From contig NZ_CAKKMF010000029.1 of the NCBI RefSeq assembly GCF_918697925.1, positions 1 to 51,532 on the forward strand: DNA of 51,532 nt, written 5' to 3'. A model generated the notes under the pieces. It had not been told where the DNA came from and searched no databases. It saw nothing but the letters and a program-made list of their open reading frames with translations. Below, one piece after another: positions 42,352-49,989 of the stretch (the first letter of the stretch is position 1; each line of letters opens with the position of its first letter). Made by a program: the position numbers and the translations under genes. The stretch comes from Arthrobacter sp. Bi26 (lineage in GTDB: Bacteria; Actinomycetota; Actinomycetes; Actinomycetales; Micrococcaceae).

Positions 42352-42624
42352 ATGGCCAAACCCGCGTCCTTCCCCGATGTCGTACTGATCACCAAAGCTG
42401 ACTGCCACCTGTGCGCGGACGCGCGCGCCGCCGTCGCCCGTGTCACCGCTGCGCTCGGCATCGACTGGTCGGAGAAATCGGTGGACGACGACGCCGGGCT
42501 GCGTGAGCGCTTCGCCGAGGAGATCCCGGTGGTGCTGGTCAACGGGGTCCAGCGGGATTTCTGGAAGATCGACGAGGCCCGACTGACCCGGACCCTGCAA
42601 CGGGTCCTCGACCAGCCGTCCTGA
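42352..42624 (+). CDS. Glutaredoxin-like (DUF836) protein
   Basis: The 90-residue protein has one thioredoxin fold: DVVLITKADCHLCADARAAV with a CHLC active site (Cys18, Cys21), and EEIPVVLVNGVQRDFWKID with the cis-proline. This is the compact glutaredoxin-like family seen next to rex or hemA in actinobacteria. A reductive role for protein disulfides is likely; the partner is unknown. It lies 74 bases ahead of rex on the same strand. Confidence 0.9.
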   Translation: MAKPASFPDVVLITKADCHLCADARAAVARVTAALGIDWSEKSVDDDAGLRERFAEEIPVVLVNGVQRDFWKIDEARLTRTLQRVLDQPS

Positions 42625-42698
42625 CGGCGGGGTGCTTTGTTGCGTGATGCGCCGGGGCTCTAGAGTGGGAAGCACAACGCGACGCAATGGAGCAGATA

Positions 42699-43394
42699 GT
42701 GACTTCGCTGGATTCATCTCCCGGGGCTGTCCCCGGGGGAGCCGGGACTGCCGCCAAACAGATTCCACCCGCGGCCGTGGCCCGGCTGACCATCTACCTG
42801 CGCGCCCTGACCACACTGCTGGCTGACGGGGTTGACCGGGTCTCGTCCGAGTCGCTGGCCGAGGCCTCCGGAGTTAGCTCCTCAACGCTGCGCAAGGACC
42901 TCTCCTATGTCGGCTCCTACGGAACCCGCGGTGTCGGTTACGAGGTCCAGTACCTGAACCGACACATCGCGGCTGCGCTCGGGCTGACGCATGACTGGAA
43001 AGTCGCGATCGTCGGTGCGGGCAACCTGGGCAAGGCCCTGGCCCGGTACGGCGGATTCGAGTCGCGGGGCTTTGACATTGTGGCGATTTTCGACGCCGAC
43101 CAGATGGTGGTGGGTAGCGAGGTCGGCTGGCTGCGGGTCAGCGACGCCGCTGACCTTGAGCCGGTACTGCAACGGACGGGGGCCAACATGGTGGTCCTCG
43201 CCTTGCCCGCCGCGGTGGCCCAGGGCGTCTGCGACCGGGTGATTGCCGCCGGCGTGCGGAGCATCCTCAGCTTCGCGCCGGTGATGCTGCAGGTCCCCCC
43301 GGGGGTCAATCTCCGCAAGGTCGACATGGCAACTGAACTGCAGATTCTGGCCTACCACGCACAAAGGGCGCAGGACCCGGAGGACGCCGACTAG
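42699..43394 (+). CDS. rex: Redox-sensing repressor Rex
   Basis: Rex senses the NADH/NAD+ ratio and represses respiratory and fermentation genes when NADH is low. The 231-residue protein has a winged helix (about 28-90: RLTIYLRALTTLLADG, SSESLAEASGVSSSTLRKDLS, GSYGTRGVGY) and a Rossmann domain (about 103-225: VAIVGAGNLGKALARYGGF, AIFDADQMVVG, VLALPAAVAQ). The GTG at 42699 has GGAG six bases ahead, while the ATG at 42687 has no site; the longer form adds MEQI. No clear Rex operator (TTGTGAA-type palindrome) was found nearby, so its targets seem to lie elsewhere. Confidence 0.95.
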   Translation: MTSLDSSPGAVPGGAGTAAKQIPPAAVARLTIYLRALTTLLADGVDRVSSESLAEASGVSSSTLRKDLSYVGSYGTRGVGYEVQYLNRHIAAALGLTHDWKVAIVGAGNLGKALARYGGFESRGFDIVAIFDADQMVVGSEVGWLRVSDAADLEPVLQRTGANMVVLALPAAVAQGVCDRVIAAGVRSILSFAPVMLQVPPGVNLRKVDMATELQILAYHAQRAQDPEDAD

Positions 43395-43460
43395 GATCGG
43401 CCGAACCCTCCGGGTCCCGCGCCCGCTGGGCAGTTCCCTGCTGGGTGGTGCTTGGCGAAG

Positions 43461-44288
43461 CTACTTCCCGAAGGGGGCTCCGGGCTGTCCGTAAGGGTTG
43501 GCAAGGGTCTGCCGCTTCTGGAAATACGGCGAGGCCGCCGGCAGGTAAAGCAGCACGATGGCCGCGATGCCGACCAGCGCCGCGAGCGTGGCGAGGCTGA
43601 GCGGGAAGATGTTGAAGATCGACAAAGCGGCGAACACGGTGCCAAGAATTCGAGCCCAGTTCTTGCCCTTGCGGATATTGAATGCGACGAGGGCGTACAG
43701 CCCGGCGCTGATCACGGCGAACACCACGATGGTGCCGATCAGGAAACCCTTGATGGATTCGAAATCGACCTTGGTGCCGCTCGTCGCCATCTGCTGCTCG
43801 AACATGTCCCTGACGGCAGGCGTGTCCAGGGTTCCCAGTGACACCAGCATGGAGATGACCCACAGGGCTCCGGCTGCGACGATCAGCCAGAACGAAGTGT
43901 TGACCAGTTGGGGAACCGTGCCCGGAGCCTGCGGCTGTTCGGACGGGTACTGACCGTAAGGGGACTGACCGTACTGCGGCGCCTGCGGGGCGTTCTGGCC
44001 GTAGGCCGGGGGTGTCTGCTGGCCGTACTGTGGCGCCTGCGGGGCGTTCTGGCCGTAGGCCGGGGGTGTCTGCTGGCCGTACTGTGGCGCCTGCGGGGCG
44101 TTCTGGCCGTAGGCCGGGGGTGTCTGCTGGCCGTACTGTGGCGCCTGCGGGGCGTTCTGGCCGTAGGCCGGGGGTGTCTGCTGGCCGTGCTGCGGCGTCT
44201 GCGGGGCGTTCTGGCCGTAGCCCGGAGTGGATTCCCCGCCCGGCTCGGAGCCGTTGGGCGGTGAGGGCTGGACTGGCGGGTTGCTCAT
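43461..44288 (-). CDS. Membrane protein with Pro/Gln/Tyr-rich repeats (A of a pair)
   Basis: The 275-residue protein has two halves. Residues 1-130 are low complexity, with four and a half copies of an 18-residue unit (AYGQNAPQAPQYGQQTPP). Residues 140-260 hold four membrane segments: SFWLIVAAGALWVISMLV, FLIGTIVVFAVISAGLYALV, ARILGTVFAALSIFNIF and LAALVGIAAIVLLYL. The NIRKGKNWARI loop is shared with a common family of small actinobacterial membrane proteins. I know no function. AAAGGA precedes the ATG at 44288. A related protein is encoded at 44506-45198. Confidence 0.84.
   Translation of the reverse strand: MSNPPVQPSPPNGSEPGGESTPGYGQNAPQTPQHGQQTPPAYGQNAPQAPQYGQQTPPAYGQNAPQAPQYGQQTPPAYGQNAPQAPQYGQQTPPAYGQNAPQAPQYGQSPYGQYPSEQPQAPGTVPQLVNTSFWLIVAAGALWVISMLVSLGTLDTPAVRDMFEQQMATSGTKVDFESIKGFLIGTIVVFAVISAGLYALVAFNIRKGKNWARILGTVFAALSIFNIFPLSLATLAALVGIAAIVLLYLPAASPYFQKRQTLANPYGQPGAPFGK
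43981..44219 (-). repeat. 54-base coding tandem repeat
   Basis: Units begin at 43981, 44035, 44089 and 44143, with a partial fifth at 44197. Units two and three are identical or nearly so. 54 bases is 18 codons, so copy number can change without breaking the frame. It encodes the surface- or cytoplasm-exposed tail of the membrane protein above. Confidence 0.9.
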
Positions 44289-44505
44289 GAAAGCGGTCCT
44301 TTGCGTGTCGATCACTGAATCGGCCACCGGGACCAGTGATCCTGCCCTGCCCCCAGCATGGTTTAGCTCAACCGTACCGCGGCCCGGCCGCCGTGTGGAT
44401 CATTCCGGAGAGGTATTCTCAACCCTTATTCGAAGGCCGGCGCAGCCGCGGCGGGAATGCACCGCCGCCCCCACGATCCGGGGGGTTCCCCGTCGGGCGG
44501 ATGGC

Positions 44506-45198
44506 CTAGATTCGGCCCCGGTTGGCGACAAACCAGGCCTGGGCGTTCGGCAGCCACATAAGCACGGTAGCCACCAGGCTGATGATGAAGCCCGGCAGGT
44601 TTCCGCCCGCCCGGCCGTCGGCGACGCCGGCACCGATGACTGTCAGCACCAAGGAGATGCCGACAAGAATGGTGAGGGCGAAACGGGCCCACTCCCGGCC
44701 TTCCTTCATCTTCATGGCCAGGATGATTTGAGCGGTTGCCAATGCAAGAGCCACGATGACGAGCAGCAGCACCACGAGTCCGATCGGCGGCGCGAAGGCG
44801 ATCAGGACGAAGGACCCGAACAACCCGATGATTCCACCGAGGAGTCCCAGCAGTCCGCCGATAAGCCAGATCCAGTACGAGACCTTCAGCTCGGTGGGCA
44901 TCGGAGCGACCTTGAACATGCCGGAGAGGCCGCCTACAGGCAGTGCATCGCTGAAGTTCCTGGGACGGTCGGTGGGCATCTCGAAGCGGAATCCGCCCGC
45001 CGGCGCCGGCTGGCCCTGGTACCCGGGTGGGGGAGCCTGATAGCCGGGCTCACCTTGGTACCCCGGCGGAGGTGACTGGTAGCCGGGAGTGGGCGACGGG
45101 TTGACTGGGGGCTGCTGTGGGCCGGCTGGCGGGACGTTGCCCGACGCCGGCGGCTGGGCGCCCGGCTGTTGTGGCGGTACATCACTCGGGTTGCTCAT
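44506..45198 (-). CDS. Membrane protein with Pro/Gly/Tyr-rich N-terminus (B of a pair)
   Basis: The 230-residue protein repeats the plan of its neighbour: a low-complexity N-terminus (about 1-70) with PGYQ-type units such as SPPPGYQGEPGYQAPPPGYQ, then four membrane segments between about 105 and 222 (YWIWLIGGLLGLLGGIIGLFG, PPIGLVVLLLVIVALALATA, FALTILVGISLVLTVIG, GFIISLVATVLMWLP). The loop MKEGREWARF matches the GKNWAR loop of the other protein, so they are probably paralogues. Start at the ATG at 45198 (MSNPSDVPPQQPG); the other begins MSNPPVQPSPP. Function unknown. Confidence 0.84.
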   Translation of the reverse strand: MSNPSDVPPQQPGAQPPASGNVPPAGPQQPPVNPSPTPGYQSPPPGYQGEPGYQAPPPGYQGQPAPAGGFRFEMPTDRPRNFSDALPVGGLSGMFKVAPMPTELKVSYWIWLIGGLLGLLGGIIGLFGSFVLIAFAPPIGLVVLLLVIVALALATAQIILAMKMKEGREWARFALTILVGISLVLTVIGAGVADGRAGGNLPGFIISLVATVLMWLPNAQAWFVANRGRI

Positions 45199-45291
45199 GG
45201 CTCTCACTGTAGACCGGCGTTTCCCTGTTATCTAGGGAATCCCCAGGCCAGTCGTGAAGCCCGTCGCGGCGCCCGGCAGCGGCACAAACAA

Positions 45292-45330
45292 CAGCGCCCT
45301 GCTTCATCGCGAAGATGAAGCAGGGCGCTG
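45292..45330. terminator. Terminator after yceI
   Basis: CAGCGCCCTGCTTCATC (45292-45308) and GATGAAGCAGGGCGCTG (45314-45330) form a perfect 17-base stem with loop GCGAA. On the minus strand it is followed by a T-rich TTGTTTGTG. It lies 65 bases past the yceI stop. Confidence 0.82.
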
Positions 45331-45394
45331 GAACCGGCGGGCCGGCGTCGTCCGCCCGGGATCGGGCGGAGTGACCGGCCCGCGGCGGTACTGG

Positions 45395-45943
45395 CTACGC
45401 TGCGGGGGCGATGAAGGCCAGTTCCAGGTTGATGGCAACCTTGTCGCTGACCAGCACGCCGCCGGCGTCGAGGACCGCGTTCCAGGTCAGGCCGAAGTCC
45501 TTGCGGCTGATGGTGGTTTCGGCGCTGAGGCCGGCGCGGGTGTTGCCGAAGGGATCGACGGCCACGCCGTTGAACTCGGTCTCAAGGGCCACGGGGCGGG
45601 TGATGCCCTTGATGGTGAGATCGCCCTGGAGCTCGTAGGCGTCGCCCTTGGGGACGATGGTGCTGGAGACAAAGGAGATCTCCGGGAACGTCTCGACGTC
45701 GAAGAAGTCTCCGCCGCGGACGTGGCCGTCGCGGTTGGCGTCGCCGGAGTCGAAGCTTGCGGTCTTGATCGAGGCGTTGACCTTGGAGTCGGTGACGTTC
45801 TCGGTCAGGTCCAGGGTGGCTGCGGCGTCGGTGAACTGACCGCGGACCTTGCTGATGCCGGCGTGGCGGACGGTGAAGCCGATCTCGCTGTGCGACGGGT
45901 CGAGGGTCCAGATGCCGGTGGTGACGTTTGCGGGAAGTGTCAT
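45395..45943 (-). CDS. YceI-family polyisoprenoid-binding protein
   Basis: The 182-residue protein is a single YceI lipocalin-like barrel without a signal peptide, so it is cytoplasmic: WTLDPSHSEIGFTVRHAGIS, KVRGQFTDAAATL, HVRGGDFFDVETFPEISFVS and ETTISRKDFGLTWNAVLDAG. Members bind polyisoprenoids or similar lipids; the physiological ligand here is unknown. AAGGAG is well placed ahead of the ATG at 45943. It ends in a strong hairpin. A palindrome at 45991-46027 lies just upstream. Confidence 0.92.
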   Translation of the reverse strand: MTLPANVTTGIWTLDPSHSEIGFTVRHAGISKVRGQFTDAAATLDLTENVTDSKVNASIKTASFDSGDANRDGHVRGGDFFDVETFPEISFVSSTIVPKGDAYELQGDLTIKGITRPVALETEFNGVAVDPFGNTRAGLSAETTISRKDFGLTWNAVLDAGGVLVSDKVAINLELAFIAPAA

Positions 45944-45990
45944 GGTGATGCTCCTTGAGTCGGGTTGGTACTGCGGTGGTTCGTCTGATC

Positions 45991-46027
45991 GTTAGTTGAA
46001 GCCTCATTGGTTGAACTCTCAACTAAC
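45991..46027. promoter_or_regulatory. Candidate MarR-type operator upstream of yceI
   Basis: GTTGA (46010-46014) and TCAAC (46019-46023) form a short palindrome with a 4-base centre, and an outer pair GTTAGTTGA (45991-45999) / TCAACTAAC (46019-46027) is perfect over nine bases. TTGA-N4-TCAA-type sites are typical of MarR regulators. It lies 48-84 bases upstream of the yceI start. No MarR gene is in the window. Confidence 0.5.
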
Positions 46028-46100
46028 TGCTTCACCCAGTATAAACATGCATTTGCATCTTTTATTCCAACTCCGGGGAACATTTTTCCAAACTCTTCAG

Positions 46101-46117
46101 TTCTACTTCCTGTAGAA
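46101..46117. promoter_or_regulatory. Short palindrome upstream of the phosphoglycerate mutase gene
   Basis: TTCTAC (46101-46106) and GTAGAA (46112-46117) are perfect arms around TTCCT, 40 bases before the mutase-like gene that opens the cytochrome c operon. This is weak evidence for an operator. Confidence 0.25.
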
Positions 46118-46156
46118 GATTTCAGATCGACCGGCATCTTTGAGAAACTGGTAGAC

Positions 46157-46822
46157 ATGCCCCAAGCCACTGTTCATTTGCTCCGCCACGGCGAGGTCCA
46201 CAATCCCGATGGTGTCCTGTACGGCAGGCTGCCGGAATTCCACCTCTCCGAACTCGGCCGGGAGATGGCCCGCACGCTGGCCGAACACTTCAGGGAGCGT
46301 TCCGAACAAGGGGCCCGGATCGTCCACCTCGCTGCGTCCCCGCTGACCCGCGCGCAGGAGACGGCTCTGCCGATTGCCGATGCCCTGGGCCTCGAGATTG
46401 CCACCGAAGCCCGCATCATCGAAGCCGCCAATTACTTTGAGGGCCTCCACGTCTCCAAGGCGGAGCTGCTCCGGCCCAAGCACTGGGCCCGTCTGTACAA
46501 CCCGTTCCGGCCATCCTGGGGTGAGTCGTACAAGGAGCAGGCCGCGCGGGTCATCGCGGCCGTCCAGGACGCGCGCGTCCGTGCCCTCGAACTGGGCGGC
46601 AACGGGGCCGAAGCCATCCTGGTCAGCCACCAGCTGCCCATTTGGGCCACGCGGCTCAGCGCCGAAGGCCGGCCGCTGTGGCATGACCCACGCAAGCGCG
46701 AATGCACGCTGACGTCCCTCACCTCCCTGGTGTTCGACGACGCCGGCGAGCTGGTGCGCGTCGACTACAGCGAGCCCGCTGCCGCCCTCCTGCCTGGTGC
46801 CGCCAGCACCCCGGGAGCCTGA
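46157..46822 (+). CDS. Histidine phosphatase (phosphoglycerate-mutase-like)
   Basis: The 221-residue protein belongs to the histidine phosphatase superfamily. VHLLRHGEVHNP (about 6-17) has the phosphorylated His, HLAASPLTRAQETALPIA holds the second core Arg, and AILVSHQLPIW the second His. Real substrate unknown; true phosphoglycerate mutase function is not implied. The matching mycobacterial gene (Rv0525) lies in the same place, just ahead of the cytochrome c genes. The ATG at 46157 is chosen; an open frame upstream to 46007 is AT-rich promoter DNA. It is two bases ahead of the tlpA gene. Confidence 0.88.
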   Translation: MPQATVHLLRHGEVHNPDGVLYGRLPEFHLSELGREMARTLAEHFRERSEQGARIVHLAASPLTRAQETALPIADALGLEIATEARIIEAANYFEGLHVSKAELLRPKHWARLYNPFRPSWGESYKEQAARVIAAVQDARVRALELGGNGAEAILVSHQLPIWATRLSAEGRPLWHDPRKRECTLTSLTSLVFDDAGELVRVDYSEPAAALLPGAASTPGA

Positions 46823-46824
46823 CG

Positions 46825-47445
46825 ATGCCGACGAACCGCCCCGAAGGGACTCCGCTGTCCCGGCGCCGCGTCCTGACCGTCGGCGGCGCCGCGCTGGCCG
46901 CAGTGCTCGGGCTGTCCGGCTGCGCCCAGGACGATGCCCTCGCCAAGCAGGCCAAGGCCGGGGATAACAAGAACTACGTGGCCGGCGACGGGTCCGTGAC
47001 CGAGTTCGCCGTAGCGGACCGCAAGAGTCCCGTGGCGCTGAAGGGGACGCTGTTCGACGGCACAGCCGTCACGTCGGCGGACTTCCCCGGCAAAGTCACG
47101 GTGCTGAACTTCTGGTTCGCCGCCTGCGCCCCCTGCCGGGTCGAGGCGCCCTCCCTCGAGGCGCTGCACCAGGAATTCAAGACCAAGGGCGTGCAGTTCT
47201 TCGGGGTCAATTTGCGCGACGAGAAAGCCACGGCCGACGCGTTCGACAAGACGTTCAACCTGACGTACCCGAGTTTCAATGACAAGGACGGCGCCGTGCT
47301 GCTGGCCGTCTCCGGACTCGTGCCGCCCGGCGCCGTGCCCACCACCCTCGTGCTGGACAAGCAGGGCCGGGTCGCCTCCCGGGTCCTGGGCGAAATCCAG
47401 CAGGGCACCCTGAAGTCCCTCATCGCCGCCGCCGTGGCCGAGTAG
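46825..47445 (+). CDS. TlpA/ResA-like thioredoxin lipoprotein
   Basis: The 206-residue protein is a membrane-anchored thiol-disulfide oxidoreductase for cytochrome c maturation; it keeps the heme-binding cysteines of apocytochrome reduced. RRRVLTVGGAALAAVLGLSGC (13-33) is a lipoprotein signal, perhaps with a twin-arginine-like start. The redoxin domain (about 60-206) has VLNFWFAACAPCRVEAPSLE, with active-site CAPC, and VPPGAVPTTLVLDKQGRV with the cis-proline. It starts two bases after the mutase gene and is followed by ccdA after 13 bases. Confidence 0.93.
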   Translation: MPTNRPEGTPLSRRRVLTVGGAALAAVLGLSGCAQDDALAKQAKAGDNKNYVAGDGSVTEFAVADRKSPVALKGTLFDGTAVTSADFPGKVTVLNFWFAACAPCRVEAPSLEALHQEFKTKGVQFFGVNLRDEKATADAFDKTFNLTYPSFNDKDGAVLLAVSGLVPPGAVPTTLVLDKQGRVASRVLGEIQQGTLKSLIAAAVAE

Positions 47446-47458
47446 TCCGGTCCCCGCC

Positions 47459-48214
47459 GTGAACAGCCCCTTCGCCGAAGCCATCCTGAACGGATCGCTC
47501 CTGCTTGCCATTCCTGTCGCGCTGCTGGCCGGCCTCGTCTCGTTCCTCTCGCCCTGCGTCCTTCCGCTGGTGCCCGGCTACCTGGGCTACGTCACGGGAC
47601 TGACCGGCGTCGATCTGCAAAAGCAACGGCGCGGGCGCATGCTGGCCGGCATCGGGCTGTTCGTCCTCGGCTTCTCCGTGATCTTCGTGCTCCTCGGCGG
47701 GGCCTTCGGGCAGCTGGGCAGCCTCATCACCGGCTCGCAGAACAGGTGGATCACCCAGCTGCTGGGCGTCATGGTGATCGTCATGGGCGTCGTGTTCATG
47801 GGCGGCTTCGGCTGGCTCCAGCGCGATGCCAAGATCCACGCCAAGCCACCGGCCGGGCTGTGGGGCGCGCCCCTGCTGGGCATCACCTTCGGGCTGGGCT
47901 GGGCACCGTGCATCGGCCCCACCTATTCCGCCGTCCAGTTGCTCAGCCTCTCCGGCGGCTCGTCGGCGGCCAAGGGGGCATTTCTGGCCTTCGTGTACAG
48001 CCTTGGGCTGGGAATCCCCTTCCTGCTGATCGCCCTGGCCGTGCGCCGCGGCATCGGGGTGATGTCCTTCTTCCGCACGCACCGGCTCGCCATCCAGCGC
48101 ACCGGCGGCGGGATCCTGATCCTGCTCGGCCTCCTGATGGCCAGCGGTGTGTGGGGCACCTGGGTCTCCGGGTTGCAGTACTGGTTCCAAACCGATGTGA
48201 AATTGCCAATCTGA
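47459..48214 (+). CDS. ccdA: CcdA, cytochrome c biogenesis membrane protein
   Basis: CcdA carries electrons from cytoplasmic thioredoxin across the membrane to TlpA/ResA-like proteins. The 251-residue protein has six membrane segments and the two conserved cysteine motifs: LSPCVLPLVPGYL (about 30-42) and WAPCIGPTYSA (about 147-157). It starts at a GTG 13 bases after tlpA. Its TGA overlaps the resB start (TGATG). Confidence 0.95.
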   Translation: MNSPFAEAILNGSLLLAIPVALLAGLVSFLSPCVLPLVPGYLGYVTGLTGVDLQKQRRGRMLAGIGLFVLGFSVIFVLLGGAFGQLGSLITGSQNRWITQLLGVMVIVMGVVFMGGFGWLQRDAKIHAKPPAGLWGAPLLGITFGLGWAPCIGPTYSAVQLLSLSGGSSAAKGAFLAFVYSLGLGIPFLLIALAVRRGIGVMSFFRTHRLAIQRTGGGILILLGLLMASGVWGTWVSGLQYWFQTDVKLPI

Positions 48215-49989
48215 TGAGCGAGCGCGTGAACGAAAAGAAGAAGAAGTCCTCGAAGCCCGAGGCGGTCCTGCCCTCGCTGGGCGCGTTGGGCATGCTCCGG
48301 TGGGCGTGGACGCAGCTGACCAGCATGCGCACGGCCCTGTTCCTGCTCCTGCTGCTTGCCGTCGCCGCCGTGCCCGGCTCGCTGTTCCCGCAGCGCCCGG
48401 CCAACCCGGCGATTGTCACGCAGTACATCAAGGACCACCCCGACTACGGCGCGATCCTGGACTCGCTGCAGCTCTACGACGTTTACTCCTCGGCATGGTT
48501 TTCCGCGATCTACATCCTGCTGTTCGTCTCGCTGATCGGCTGCGTGATCCCACGCGCTATCGCGCACTACAAAGCGATGCGCTCCCAGCCCCCGCGCACC
48601 CCCGCACGCCTGTCCAGGCTCCCTGAATACGGCACCCTGGTCATTCCGGCCGACGCCGGGATCCCGGCGTCGGCGGCCATCTCCGATGCCGGAGAACTGC
48701 TGAAGAAGCGCGGATACCGGGTCGACGTCCGGGACCGCGACGGCGCCCGCCCCTCTTTGGGGGCCGAGCGTGGCTTCCTGAAGGAGGTCGGCAACCTCGT
48801 CTTCCACACCTCGCTGATCGGAGTGCTGGTCTCCGTGGCGGCCGGCGGCCTCTTCGGCTACAGCGGGCAGCGGATCCTGGTGGAGGGCGACACGTTCGTC
48901 AACACCCTCGTCGGCTACGACCAGTTCACGCCCGGCACCAACTTCCAGAGCAGCCAGCTCCAGCCGTATTCGGTCCAGCTGGACAAGTTCGACATCACCT
49001 TCGACCGCGAATCGCAGGGCAAGTTCGGTCAGCCCATCGACTTCACGGCCGCCGTGACCACGAAGGAAAACCCGGACGCACCCGCCAAGCAGGAAGTGCT
49101 CAAGGTCAACGACCCGCTCAGCCTCGGCGGCACCAGCGTGTACCTCACGGGTAACGGCTACGCTCCCGTGGTCACCATCCGCGACGGCGCCGGAAATATT
49201 GCCATGCAGGGGCCAGTGGTCGCCAAGCTCCAGGGCGAGAACTACTACTCCTCCGTGGTCATCAAGGTCCCGGACGCCAAGCCGGAACAGCTCGCCTTCG
49301 CCGGGTTCTTCCTGCCGACGGCGTTTGTCACCGACCAGGGGGTGTCCTTCAGCGGTGATCCGGAGCTCATCAACCCGCAGCTGACCCTGAACTCCTACTT
49401 CGGCGACCTCGGCCTGGACGCCGGCTCCCCGCAGAACGTCTTCGAGCTCGACGTCAAGAAACTGACGCCGCTCAATGCCCGCAACCTGGACACCAAGGGC
49501 ATCGTCCTGGCGCCCGGGAGCAGCTACACGCTGCCGAACGGCAAGGGTTCCATTAGCTTCGACGGCGTCAAGCGCTACATCGGCGTGGACATCCACCACA
49601 ACCCCGGCCAGCTTTACGCCCTGATCTTCGCGCTCCTGGCCGTGGCCGGGCTGGTGACCTCGCTCTACGTCAACCGCCGCCGCGTCTGGGTCCGCACCGG
49701 CACCCACGAGGACGGCCGCACCGTGGTGGAGTACGGTCTCCTGGCCCGCGGTGAAGACCACCGCCTTGCCGGGGAGGCCGCAGCCATCCGCAAACTCCTT
49801 TCCGACGAATGGCTATTGGGCGAGGACGCCACGACCGGTTCCCAGCCCGCTCCCAGCACAACGGCGGATAATGACCGGGCGGATTCCGCCGCGAACGGCG
49901 CCGGCAGCACACACGCCACCGAAGAACAACCCGCAGAAGACTTCATCCAGTCAACAGCCGGCTCTTCCGAGTCGAAGAAGGATCAGTAA
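48214..49989 (+). CDS. resB: ResB/Ccs1, cytochrome c synthetase subunit
   Basis: With CcsB it forms the System II heme lyase that attaches heme to apocytochrome c outside the membrane. The 591-residue protein starts MSERVNEKKKKSSKPEA, then has membrane segments near residues 40-55, 105-125, 205-225 and 470-490. A large outside domain lies between the third and fourth (about 230-465: YSGQRILVEGDTFVNTL, YDQFTPGTNF, VKRYIGVDIHHNPG). The C-terminal 90 residues are a disordered, acidic, Ser/Thr-rich tail. Start and stop overlap ccdA and ccsB by one base each. Confidence 0.94.
   Translation: MSERVNEKKKKSSKPEAVLPSLGALGMLRWAWTQLTSMRTALFLLLLLAVAAVPGSLFPQRPANPAIVTQYIKDHPDYGAILDSLQLYDVYSSAWFSAIYILLFVSLIGCVIPRAIAHYKAMRSQPPRTPARLSRLPEYGTLVIPADAGIPASAAISDAGELLKKRGYRVDVRDRDGARPSLGAERGFLKEVGNLVFHTSLIGVLVSVAAGGLFGYSGQRILVEGDTFVNTLVGYDQFTPGTNFQSSQLQPYSVQLDKFDITFDRESQGKFGQPIDFTAAVTTKENPDAPAKQEVLKVNDPLSLGGTSVYLTGNGYAPVVTIRDGAGNIAMQGPVVAKLQGENYYSSVVIKVPDAKPEQLAFAGFFLPTAFVTDQGVSFSGDPELINPQLTLNSYFGDLGLDAGSPQNVFELDVKKLTPLNARNLDTKGIVLAPGSSYTLPNGKGSISFDGVKRYIGVDIHHNPGQLYALIFALLAVAGLVTSLYVNRRRVWVRTGTHEDGRTVVEYGLLARGEDHRLAGEAAAIRKLLSDEWLLGEDATTGSQPAPSTTADNDRADSAANGAGSTHATEEQPAEDFIQSTAGSSESKKDQ

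Noticed and set aside
41222..42388. 388-codon plus-strand frame opposite the HAD phosphatase gene
   Set aside because: It runs antisense to a gene with complete HAD motifs and begins in the bS22 terminator.
43981..44219. Regularly spaced repeats suggesting CRISPR
   Set aside because: The repeats are contiguous 54-base coding units without spacers, in frame in a membrane protein gene.
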